From the NCBI GenBank assembly GCA_946965045.2, contig OX337228.1:6919077-6983076 (forward strand): DNA of 64,000 nt. The letters run 5' to 3'. This document shows positions 1-8,896 of this stretch, piece by piece. Source of the stretch: Epithemia pelagica. Its lineage: Eukaryota; Bacillariophyta; Bacillariophyceae; Surirellales; Surirellaceae. Under the pieces are notes generated by a model. It searched no databases. It was not told where the DNA came from and worked only from the letters and a program-made list of their open reading frames with translations. How positions within the stretch are numbered: position 1 is the stretch's first letter; each line of letters starts with the position of its first letter. The position numbers and the translations under genes were made by a program.

Positions 1-960
1 TACTGACGGCAACAACTGTTTGACCCGCCGACAAACTCTGCTATCTATTCTTCTTCTTCTTGTGGGTCGTTGTCGTCACAGACAGTGGTCCAGGAGAGGA
101 ACCGAAGATGGTGGTGTTGCGTTGGGTGTTGTTGCTGTTGTTTTGTTCTCAGTAGCAGTAGCAGCTATTAGTTTTTCGGGTGTACACTGCTTTCCAGACA
201 GAACGCGACCTGACACGGGGGTGCTTTCGTTTGGTCCAAAGAGTACGAGAGTGGCAGAACGAGTACGATGGTGGAGGGAGACATTCGAACCGACCTTCTG
301 TAGGTCCAACTAGTACGAGTACTTAGGAACTCCTCCACCTATGCCCCAGTCGTGGTCAGCGGACCCAGCGGCGCGCGGCGCACCGCCAGAGACGCCGGCT
401 GTTCCTTCGTTGTGGCGGCCCATCCTCACGATAGTATGAGTCGATCGATCCACCTCGTATCTTATGGGGGAATCGAATCCATCAGTTCTAGATGCCAGAT
501 TTCTCCATAGATCCAGTTGACCGGATATCCCAAACGTATCCACACTCGACATGCCATTGTACGGTCAAGACTCTGTGCTTCGTGTCGTCATGTCCTCTTC
601 TTCTGTTTTGGATCACTTTGATCAGTCGATTGTTTCTTTCACCAGCTCTGGCGGATCCAAACTATGAGTATGTACGTGTGAGATTTTAGAAGCAGAAGTG
701 GCCGAGTTTGTGGGAACTCCAACACTCCCCCGATCCAACGACCACCCATGTGTCCCTCCCCGACAGATTTGATTGCCAGTCATTGCATGCATCAACGGTT
801 GGCACCATTGCGCAACGCGAACGCATTCGAACAAAATGGTGAGACAAAGTTCCAACTCGGAAAAGGACGGATCCTTGGATTCGTTGGATGATGATTGACT
901 TGAAGCAAAAGTATTGGTGGTCTTCGTGTCGGCAGTTTCTTGCTCGTTCTCTGCAAAAGA
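1..960. other. Gene-poor left edge, no supported gene
   Basis: No reading frame here shows a recognisable domain or a convincing start. A minus-strand open frame around 622-1053 overlaps the start of the EngB fragment and has no family signature. The sequence up to about position 981 has no counterpart in the second duplication arm, so it is flanking DNA outside the segmental duplication. Confidence 0.5.
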
Positions 961-2415
961 ATGCGCTGCTACCCGATCATGGCTCAACTCAAGAGAACTG
1001 CAAAATTGTTGTTGGAGACGACAAATGACTCGTTTATGGCCAATGGCTCCCAAGGATCCTTGTTATCGCGACTGACCGTGGCGGCCTTGCGTCTCAACAA
1101 TCATGCAATCGCCACGAACGCCATTTCCCATCGTCAAAATCAGTTTCGCAATGACATGAATCCTCTGGAAAGTTGTGCGATTGTACGAAATCTATTGCGC
1201 GCTGGAAATGGGACAGAGGCGTACCAAATCCTCGAGGAGGAATTGTCGTTGCCCATGATATCAACCAACGAGGACGAAACGACTGAAACACATTGCAATT
1301 TGTTAAAATTTCGAGCCCAAGCCCTGGCATCCATTGCCTCGTGGCATTTTTTCGGGGGAGAACCTCGAGCTGCAGTGTATGCGTGTCGTATAATGTGTGC
1401 CATGGGACCTGCTGTGCGCCAGGCAGAGATTTCGGGTTCGGAACTGGGAGTGCCCTTTTTGCGTCTCTTACAAGGCGCCAGTCAATGTCAATCCAAGATT
1501 CGTACAGGAGAAATAGTCAACGAGGCTTTCCTTGGCCCCAACAGCGAAAAAGTGAGCAAACTCCAAGTTCCCTGTAACGTAGTGTATGCCGTTTTGGATG
1601 TCATGATGACTTTACCTTCGGAAAATGACGACCGCGTCTACGAGGTACTTTCGAATGCCTTGGTACGCCGCGTTCTGTTTGTGACGGGGGCAGTCAACAT
1701 GGATGGTTGTCCTCCACCCGATCGAGGGGAAGCGGCCTTTATCGGAAGAAGCAATGTGGGCAAGAGTAGCCTGGTCAATGGCGTGACGAACCGCAAAGCA
1801 CTGGCCTATACTAGCAAACGACCCGGCAAGACACAACAGTTCAACTTTTTTGCCGTCAATGACAAGGTCGGTAGAGAACAAGAAATCAAATACGGCGACA
1901 TGGTGCATGGAAGCAAGGATGCAGATTCGTTCTATATGGTAGACGTAAGTGAAATTGCTGTTTCGTGGACATCTGGAAAGAGCGCTCGTTCTCACACGTG
2001 CTGCTTCTACCAGCTCTCCGGATTTGGCTACGCCAGGGTACCAGAGAAACAACGCCAAGAATGGTCCTCCTTTATGCAAGATTACATTGCAACTCGCCCA
2101 ACCCTTCGAGTCTTGTTTCACTTGATTGATAGTAGGCATGGTCCAACTGAAGAGGATGCCGCTATTATGAAGCAAGTCGAGGAAAACATTCCTCCCACAG
2201 CCAAATATGTAATTGTCCTAACAAAGGCGGATAAGAATAGCAAAGGAGCACCGGGAAACTATTCTGGAAAGGTATCCAACGATGTCATGAACAAGCTGCG
2301 CCAGGTAATGGGAGAAACGTTACAGCATGATGTTCCTGTTGTTTTGACATCGGCGGAAAGCAAGCTCGGCAGAGATAAAATGTGGAGCTATCTTCGCCGT
2401 GCTGCCATTTCCTAA
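961..2415 (+). pseudogene. EngB/YihA-type GTP-binding protein, 5'-truncated copy
   Basis: C-terminal part of an EngB-family GTPase. These proteins take part in large ribosomal subunit assembly; the full-length copy has a plastid-type presequence. The G1 loop GRSNVGKSS lies near 1744, G2 SKRPGKTQQ near 1815, G4 TKAD at 2221-2232, and the G5 region SAE near 2350. An intron at 1945-2013 (GTAAGT...CAG, 69 nt) splits G3; splicing gives D|LSGFGYA, so the conserved proline of DxPG is serine. Homology to the other copy starts only at 982, inside the alpha-helical region before the GTPase domain. The first roughly 120 residues, including the targeting signal, are replaced by unrelated sequence. ATGs at 961 and 979 are in frame, so a truncated product is possible. 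I treat it as a pseudogene because of the lost N-terminus and altered G3. Confidence 0.8.
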
Positions 2416-2443
2416 ACTGTGGCGCACGGTTCTCTTAAGTCTA

Positions 2444-3845
2444 TCAACTGGTTTCGGTCCCTTGTTTCCCCGACGACATGACCCAATCCGGCATGCGATT
2501 CAGTTTCCAATGACTCAGATCGACCTTGTTCCGTTCGGCCAGGGCAAGCACTTTCAAAAACAGCAGTGTTGCCGGTTCGGCATTGGAACCAATTTCTTCG
2601 CAGATAATGTTCAAAACAATCTCAAAGGCGTGATGTGACGGTGGATCATCGATATCGTACAGCATTTCGACCTTCGAACCTCGGTGGCATTCATTAACAG
2701 GGGAGTGGTAAGACTGTCCATTTTTACCAAGAGATCCCATGCTTTCTTGGACCAATATAGTTCCTCTGGGGGCGTTTCTCCTTTTTGCTTAGCTTCTTGC
2801 CAATAAGCCCATAGGACACGTTTGTAGTCGGCTCCTTTTACTTGTACACCCAATCAGGGTTCGCAGCTACAAGTGCGCCAGCCATGTCGTAAAGTGTTGT
2901 CCCACTTGCGGAGGAGAAATGAGGGTGAGCAGCGTCGTATGTTGCGAGGTGCTGGTTAATGACTCCGACTTGGACATGGACGAATCCAGCAAGGCCATGA
3001 CAAATTCCACGTCACTGACAGAGTTTCGATCGGATTTGGGTGTGTCGCATAATAATGGCAGAGCAGATGTTTGCACTGTTCAAGGTACCACCCAGACAGA
3101 GGAACTGGAGGACTTTTTCGGTTTGCGAGGCATCCAAAATGGTAAAGGTGGGATCTTGTTTGAGTGCAATGTCCAAGAGCTCGATAAAGCGTTCCGAAGC
3201 CTCTCGACAATATTCGGGCAAGGTGAATCCAATTCCTGCCGGAGTGGATTACGACGATGTGGTTGTTGAGCTTGGAGCAAACGGGCAAACGAAAAGAGCA
3301 TGGGTCGCAACACGTTGAGAGTGGTGGATTGTCCCACTTTGGTATACTCGTGAATCGCCGTATCCGATTTGGAGTTTTTCGGATTGTCGTCTGGTTTCGA
3401 TTCAGAGTCTGCTTCTTCTTCCTCTTCTTTTTGTGCACGACCGGTCAAAAAGTTGACAATGCTGGATGCGGTGCAACCCTCGAAGAGCCGCCAGTGCCAA
3501 ATCCAAGAGTTGCATTTGAGTTCGTCTCTGTTTTCGGTAGGTGGTTCGTCGTCAAGGGAAAGCTTTGGTTTGGACGACACAGCCCCATCTCGCACAAAGG
3601 ACTCGAATCATATGGTCCTCTCGACTGTGCACCACGGCACTCTTTTCAATGGCAACTTGCGCCTTGCAAATCGCTTCGTCGAATGATTTGGAGGCACCAT
3701 CAAAGTCACCTTGCTTCAGAAGCGCCCGACCATGTCGTGTTAAGAGTTTCACTTCGAGCGGTGGCCCCCATCTCTAGAGAAATGCTCTCCGTTTTTGGAA
3801 ATGTGCTTAAGGCCATCACGGCAATCACAGGCCGACACTTCGAAT
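2444..3845 (-). pseudogene. TPR-like protein pseudogene, arm A
   Basis: A minus-strand coding signal jumps between all three frames: first a stretch rich in S/T, then ALLKQGDFDGASKSFDEAI (a TPR-like helix pair), then an acidic E-run region, then a leucine-rich stretch around 3012-3221, and finally a C-terminal part ending at 2444. At least four frame changes are needed to join these, and I see no intron at the breaks that would explain them all. The same breaks occur in arm B, so the gene was already decayed or is wrongly read before duplication. It is convergent with EngB, whose stop is 28 bp away. The family is not recognised beyond the TPR-like segment. Confidence 0.5.
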
Positions 3846-3980
3846 AGACCCCATCATTAACAGTGAGGCTGCTCGTTTCGAATGGAGAACTGCTAACAAA
3901 TCTCCCAATTGGATACAAGCTGGGCTTTCGGATAGCATTCTAATACCATGGTATAATGGCGAATTGAAGCCCCGTAGTCA

Positions 3981-4024
3981 CCTTTCATGTAGCACCTTTC
4001 ATGAAGCACCTTTCATGTAGCATC
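3981..4024 (+). repeat. 15-bp tandem repeat, about 3 units
   Basis: Direct units of CACCTTTCATGTAG or CACCTTTCATGAAG, about 15 bp each. Arm A has three units; arm B has four. It is a small length polymorphism between the duplicated arms. Confidence 0.85.
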
Positions 4025-4317
4025 GACGAGCGTCTTCCTTGATTGCCGCAATGGAATTCTTCATCTCCATTCTTGCGACCGTGTCACGATGCCCCTCTGG
4101 TTGATTGTTGCGCCGAACTCCGTTGCCCTCGAGGAACGTGTTGTTGCCGTAGAGGTGCGTGCAAGACTGCCCCGACGGTTGATTGTTGCACTGTGTTAAA
4201 CCGACCCCGCTGCCTCGCAGCTCCAGGGTCCGATCGCCAATCAACACGAAACGCCAACAACAACACGCAACAATCCAACACGCACAAAAAACAAATACGA
4301 ACGAAATACGATTGACC

Positions 4318-5238
4318 ATGATGATGTGTGATTGTAATTACTGTTACGAAAAGATGATCAGCTCCGAATGGGCTCTGTTAGTTGCTCCTTTTGTGGTTCT
4401 CATACTGTGTTACGGTGTCGCTGATGTCCTCGATGAGGCGAAACTTATCGTCCAACACCTGTTTCGGGTCATTTTCAGCAAGAAAAGTCGTACTACAAGT
4501 AGCGAGCATACGGAGCTTCGACACGAACATGCGGAGCTTCGACAGCTTCGACACGACAAAGCTCAGCTTCAACAACAGCTGGCCATTGCCGAAGCTAAGC
4601 AACAAAAAGAAATTGCAGCGAAGGATGGAGCCTACAAGAAGCTTCGTCGCGAGAATGCGGCGCTTCGAGTGAGGAAAGTGCGGTCTGGCCGAAAGCTTCG
4701 ACGCGAAAATGCTCAGCTTCAACAACAGCTTGCTGTTGCCGAAGCAAAGCTTGCTGCGAAGCAACGCGAGAATGGTCGCCACGAGGATGGAGAGATCGAG
4801 ATTCGCGATCGCGAGGAGGAGGTCGACGTCGACACTGTTGCTGTTCTGCCTTGCGAGTTCGACGCTGACTTGGACTTCCCTCCTCTCGCACTCGCAGACG
4901 ATCTCGAGGACGACGAGGAGACCCCTCTAGTTCCAGTGGACCGTCCTGAGCCTGAACCCGCGCTCATCCCCGACAACGACGACGAAATCACTTTGGGGCA
5001 CGACTCACCCCCTCGAAAGTCCACCCCTCCTTCCCCCTACCCCACCCCCACTGAAAAAGATACCTCGCCTCAGATGGATGAGAATGCCCCCCAGAGCGTG
5101 ATCGAGAGTTCCGCCGGCCCCGAGAACACCCCACATTTGGGCAGAATCCTTACTGTTGCCTACTCCAAAAAGGCACGCCGAATGGTTCACGTTCGACGAT
5201 CCGCTCGTCTTTTGTCAGCGGGTACGGGTAAAAAATAG
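4318..5238 (+). CDS. Membrane-anchored coiled-coil protein, arm A (306 aa)
   Basis: Unknown protein starting MMMCDC at the first in-frame ATG. A single hydrophobic segment at about residues 22-44 (SSEWALLVAPFVVLILCYG) is followed by a basic stretch and a coiled coil at about residues 60-155. The coiled coil is built from heptad-like repeats of ELR, QLQQQLA and EAK, partly encoded by tandem DNA repeats. Next comes a strongly acidic and then proline-rich region (PPSPYPTPTEKD), and a short basic tail with RRMVHVRRSARL. The layout suggests an organelle- or ER-anchored scaffold, but no domain family is recognised. It is one of the few intact frames in the duplicated block. The arm B copy differs by only a few residues (for example CNYCYEK versus CDYCYEK). 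Another possibility is an accessory protein of an unrecognised mobile element, given the hairpin array just downstream. Confidence 0.7.
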   Translation: MMMCDCNYCYEKMISSEWALLVAPFVVLILCYGVADVLDEAKLIVQHLFRVIFSKKSRTTSSEHTELRHEHAELRQLRHDKAQLQQQLAIAEAKQQKEIAAKDGAYKKLRRENAALRVRKVRSGRKLRRENAQLQQQLAVAEAKLAAKQRENGRHEDGEIEIRDREEEVDVDTVAVLPCEFDADLDFPPLALADDLEDDEETPLVPVDRPEPEPALIPDNDDEITLGHDSPPRKSTPPSPYPTPTEKDTSPQMDENAPQSVIESSAGPENTPHLGRILTVAYSKKARRMVHVRRSARLLSAGTGKK

Positions 5239-5483
5239 AAAAACAGAAAAATAACATGTCGGTTGTCGGTTGCCAGTGGTACGTGCGCACGTTCGTGTCG
5301 GTTATGAATCTTTCCATACTCTCACTCTACCCCTTCTTCTGTTTCTAGCGATTGCAAAATTCTACTCCTACTCCTACATCAGCTGAGTCTAGCTCGAGTC
5401 CTTGTCGGAGATGTCCTTGTTGGTTTGTTGGTTTGTTGGTGTGTTGGTTGTCGGTGTGTTGGTTGTCGGTGTTATCACAAAAC
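5239..5483 (+). other. 3' region with TTGG-rich simple repeats
   Basis: Sequence between the coiled-coil stop and the hairpin array. From about 5420 it contains short direct repeats of GTGTTGGTTGTCG and GGTTTGTTG type. No coding frame is supported. Confidence 0.6.
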
Positions 5484-5895
5484 CCTGGTGGCACGAGGAC
5501 TTTGTCCTTGTGTCATCAGGTATGGCATGGAGACTTCGGTCTCTGTGCCATTTGGGAAGAGTGCCATAGTTGCCCCTGGAGAATCCATTGATTCCTCCAG
5601 GCTTCCCAAATTTCACAAAATCCTGGTGGCACGAGGACTTTGTCCTTGTGTCACCAGGTATGGCATGGAGACTTCGGTCTCTGTGCCATCCCAAAATCCT
5701 GGTGGCACGAGGACTTTGTCCTTGTGTCACCAGGTATGGCATGGAGACTTCGGTCTCTGTGCCATCCCAAAATCCTGGTGGCACGAGGACTTTGTCCTTG
5801 TGTCACCAGGTATGGCATGGAGACTTCGGTCTCTGTGCCATTCGGGAAGAGTGCCATAGTTGCCCCTGGAGAATCCATTGATTCCTCCGCTTCCC
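5484..5895 (+). repeat. Hairpin array, arm A (4 double-hairpin units)
   Basis: Four units, each holding two hairpins on the plus strand. H1 has arms CCTGGTGGCACGAGGAC and GTCCTTGTGTCACCAGG around a TTT loop (5484-5520, 5622-5658, 5698-5734, 5774-5810). H2 has arms ATGGCATGGAGAC and GTCTCTGTGCCAT around TTCG (5522-5551, 5660-5689, 5736-5765, 5812-5841). Units 2-4 repeat every 76 bp. A third, larger inverted repeat (TTTGGGAAG...CTTCCCAAA enclosing a CCTGGAG stem) lies at 5551-5610, and a damaged copy follows unit 4. All stem mismatches read as G-U pairs in plus-strand RNA. Open frames crossing it are by-products of the repeat. Confidence 0.85.
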
Positions 5896-6436
5896 TACCC
5901 GCTGTATTTAAGTGTTGGGTTGATCGATAACGAGTGGATTAGTGTTTCGGCTAAAATGTTTCTATATAACATGTAGTGGTAACAATAGCAAGTGGAATTT
6001 TTGAACATGCACGACAACATTGCTGACTAGTGATTCCTAGGAGTAGTCGACAATCAGAGAGGATAAATGGTAATTGCTGTTTAAGTGGCTGAAGCTACTT
6101 CATGCGCTTCTTTGTGAGCTTTCTTGCCTTTCCTACACCAGAGCGACCCTTCTTTTTCCGGAAACTTGATGGTCCAAATCCATCATCCTATTCGTAGTCG
6201 ATCTCCCTTGGCGTATTGTCCCTTTCTTATCTTTCTCTCTTTTTCAAAACACCACCACCCTCAACTACGCTCTTTAGCACCTTCATACTTGGTTCTCGTT
6301 CATTCTGCGAAACCTTCTTATTTCCAGTGGCACTCTTGTATTTTGGTTTCTTCCGATTGGACAACACATCTTTTTGCGCTATGGTTCATCCTCTCTCATT
6401 GTGTCAAATCGCTCCATAGATGCAGTCGATCGTTGA
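5896..6436. other. Spacer before F-box fragment, arm A
   Basis: A/T-richer region with TATTTAAG and TATATAAC strings near 5906 and 5962 that could be TATA-like, but no transcript can be assigned. Overlapping open frames at 6124-6486 have no domain signature. No gene is supported. Confidence 0.4.
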
Positions 6437-6928
6437 GTGACCCAGAGAGGAGAAACCGTGGAATCCTTGCCACGCTTCCTGGATGATATATCGGTCTACT
6501 CTTTTTTGTCGCCTGCAAGTCTACTGGGACGCCAGGTATGTGGACGGTGGAACCATTGTCACGATCCATGGGTATTTGATTTCATGGAGCGACAAGTGGT
6601 GCCGCTTGCCAAGACTCTTGCACGTTCCGGATTGCGCATACCTTGTTCTGTGTGTTTCTCCATTCGGGCACGCTTTTCGCTTCGCGCTGCCGTTCCCATG
6701 GATCTGCATGAGAGGGATCCTCCTTGTTTTTGACCTCCACATAATTTGGCCATTCGTTGCTGTCGTCGTTTGCTGTTTGATATCCTCCATGACGGAACAT
6801 TCATGTTCCAGTGGCTTTGTCCCATACCGTTCGCGAGCGCTTGTTCTTTGGCAATGGAATTCCTCTCTCCCCCGCGCAAACGTTTCCCATTTCGTCTTGT
6901 TCTTTGCTTCTGGAGGAGGCTGGAATGA
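6437..6928 (+). pseudogene. F-box-like protein fragment, arm A
   Basis: The plus-strand frame reads ESLPRFLDDISVYSFLSP, then ASLLGRQVCGRWN, which fits the F-box consensus (LP..L..I..FL...SL....VC..W). F-box proteins recruit substrates to SCF ubiquitin ligases via Skp1. The frame starts right after a TGA and has no ATG upstream of the F-box. An in-frame TGA at 6731-6733 interrupts it, yet the same frame continues with LAIRCCRRLLFDILHDG and ends at 6928. The same lesions are present in arm B, so they predate the duplication or reflect unseen introns. Fragment length is about 164 codons. Confidence 0.5.
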
Positions 6929-6949
6929 CCACGTACGTTGCGTGAGAGT

Positions 6950-7385
6950 CTGACAAACTGGACAAGAACACGAGGAACTCGACAATCGTCTGGCAGAGGC
7001 AGACGCACCATTGCCCCAGCGTCACTCGTTTCGTTGGGGAGTTGCCACACGGCCTCTACAAGAAACTGGGCACAACCACCATTGGAGGCGTTCTGGAGTA
7101 AACAAGCCTCGTCGACACGGTCAAAGTCGAACGCAGGGGTCCACGATGCTTTGAGTTTGCTGGTTTTTGTTTCTGGTCGATTGAGAGCATATCGACGAGG
7201 TGCGCAATCATGGCCAACAACCAATTTTTCAAATCCAAAAAGTGCCAAAGGTTCTCCGTTGGACGACACGGGCTGCCGAATTGGCGTTTCCATTGTCATT
7301 GGAGTTGCGCTTTCCGCTTCACGTTCCTGTTGTGAATTTTCCGATGCACTGGCACTTTCTTGGTCGTCCTCGACGGCAAGGCCGT
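6950..7385 (-). pseudogene. Unknown minus-strand gene fragment, arm A (frameshifted)
   Basis: Minus-strand coding signal homologous to 17574-18131. The N-terminal part (acidic, then QPVSSNGEPLAL) loses frame at a one-base insertion near 7236 relative to arm B. A later part, WTPAFDFDRVDEACLL through LVEAVWQLPNETSDA to MVRLPLPDDCRVPRV, is continuous here but broken in arm B. Each arm thus preserves a different half. The family is not recognised. Confidence 0.4.
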
Positions 7386-7948
7386 CTTGGCATTCTGAAC
7401 CATCAATTCCTATAGTTCCTCCATATTGGTTGTCACAGCAGCAACCTTATGGGACACCAATTCTCCCGTGGCGAATTCCTGTGGAGAATGAATCCGTCTT
7501 GAGAAGGACAATTCCTTGCACCATGATATTCGAGATTTTATAAAACAAACACACACACTCAAGTCCAACGAACATGGAGTAGTCGACCAAACTGATGACT
7601 GTGGATCTTTTGAGCGAGAAAAAGATCTGAAGGATACGTGTGTTGAAAAGATACGTGTCTTGTCTACAGTATGGGCTATTCTAGAGGAAAACCACAGAAA
7701 CTACCTATACTATGTTGTCGTATCGTCGACCGATTCACGAGCGACCCACTTCTGTCGTTCGAACTTGCGCGCCCACGCGAGGCGGCCCGGTGCGCGAAAT
7801 GTGCGACCAAAACTTGGTAGCAGCAGGAAACCCTCCAATTAGAAGGCATACGAGTAGTGTAGTTGCCCTTTGGAATCCGCTCGATAAGGAGTACACCTCC
7901 GTGTGGTTGATTCACACTCAAGACTCAATCTATCCTAACTAGTTCTCT

Positions 7949-8896
7949 GACTTTGATACCGACAGCAATGACGACTCGACGAGTTCGAGAAAGGACCGTT
8001 CTGCACAGGCGGTGGATTTGTGCCATAAGATTTCAAGTCGATTGGCGAGCTTGATAGACCAGCACAAAGAGGAGGAGGAGGAGAATGATGATGATGGCTG
8101 CTTGGAGAAGAAGGAAGATCCAGACCGTGTTGGTGATGGCCTTCGTTGGTCCACAGAGGCCGAGTTTCATGATCCGGACAATTCGTACGATATCAGGAGG
8201 ATGACAAGCCTGCACACGACGAGACCACAGTGAGTCTTTGAGGGCGTGCTCCAGAACGCGATGCAGAGTTTGAAGACAAGGTTCAAAACAAGAGTCGTCG
8301 TCAAGAGCAAAAGAAGACCCACCAAAAGAAAAGGCAAGACGCTCGGTTGGTGTCTTGTTTATTGAGAGTTTCGGAAAATCGTGACTCCTCCACAGTACTC
8401 AGTCGCCAACAAGCCTTGAGTCAGTCGATGCGCCCAATGGCTCAGACGACTTGTGGCCAGTGAAAAGCTGCGATTCTTTGATCGGAGTGCTGCGGATATT
8501 CGCAAGGCCTATATCGCAGCATGGTCACCCGTGTACATCCAGATCAAAATCACAATGTTCGAGCGGACCGTGCATTGCCTACAGTATTCTGTCGGATAAG
8601 AATCAACACAAAGCGTACGATGAAACCTGGAGCGTTCAGTCCTATGATGGATGGATGGATGGATGGATGGAATGATCGACAAACGCGGCTGGCTCAAACC
8701 ACACAAGCGACTCTCATGACAGTCGTACGACTTGTTACCATGGTCCAGAAAGTTGTAGGACCATTTGCCGTTCCTGTTGGAATTCTCGCGGCTGTTTTCC
8801 TTTGAAGTTGGCGTTCCATACTGTTGGAGTCGGTTCATTGTCAAGTGGAATGGTTTTGTATCAGTATGAAACTCAAACATTCAAGTGAAGCCGTAG
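7949..8896. other. Decayed spacer between arm A and SF1
   Basis: No intact gene. Short frame pieces read like old coding sequence (for example LVASEKLRFFDRSAADIRKA around 8450-8520) but shift frame and hit stops. A GATG microsatellite of about six units lies at 8645-8672. Confidence 0.5.

Larger units (their letters stand above)
982..7948 (+). repeat. Segmental duplication, arm A
   Basis: Direct duplicate of 11572-18577. The match starts at the shared string GCTCAACTCA (982 and 11572) and ends at AGTTCTCT (7941-7948 and 18570-18577). By eye the arms are almost identical from about 2400 to 6950, differ by a few percent in the EngB part, and from about 6955 to 7948 are riddled with small indels. 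The arm contains an EngB fragment, a TPR-like pseudogene, the coiled-coil gene, the hairpin array, an F-box-like fragment and a minus-strand pseudogene. Confidence 0.95.

Noticed and set aside
622-1053. 143-codon minus-strand open frame
   Set aside because: It overlaps the EngB fragment in antisense, has no domain, and its 5' end lies in the duplicated EngB sequence; composition alone explains it.
5425-5930. Several long overlapping frames in the hairpin array, on both strands
   Set aside because: They repeat the same short peptides because the DNA repeats; open in several frames and no start context.
8645-8672. GATG repeat as a coding signal (MDGWMDG peptide)
   Set aside because: A simple microsatellite; the surrounding frame is interrupted and lacks homology.
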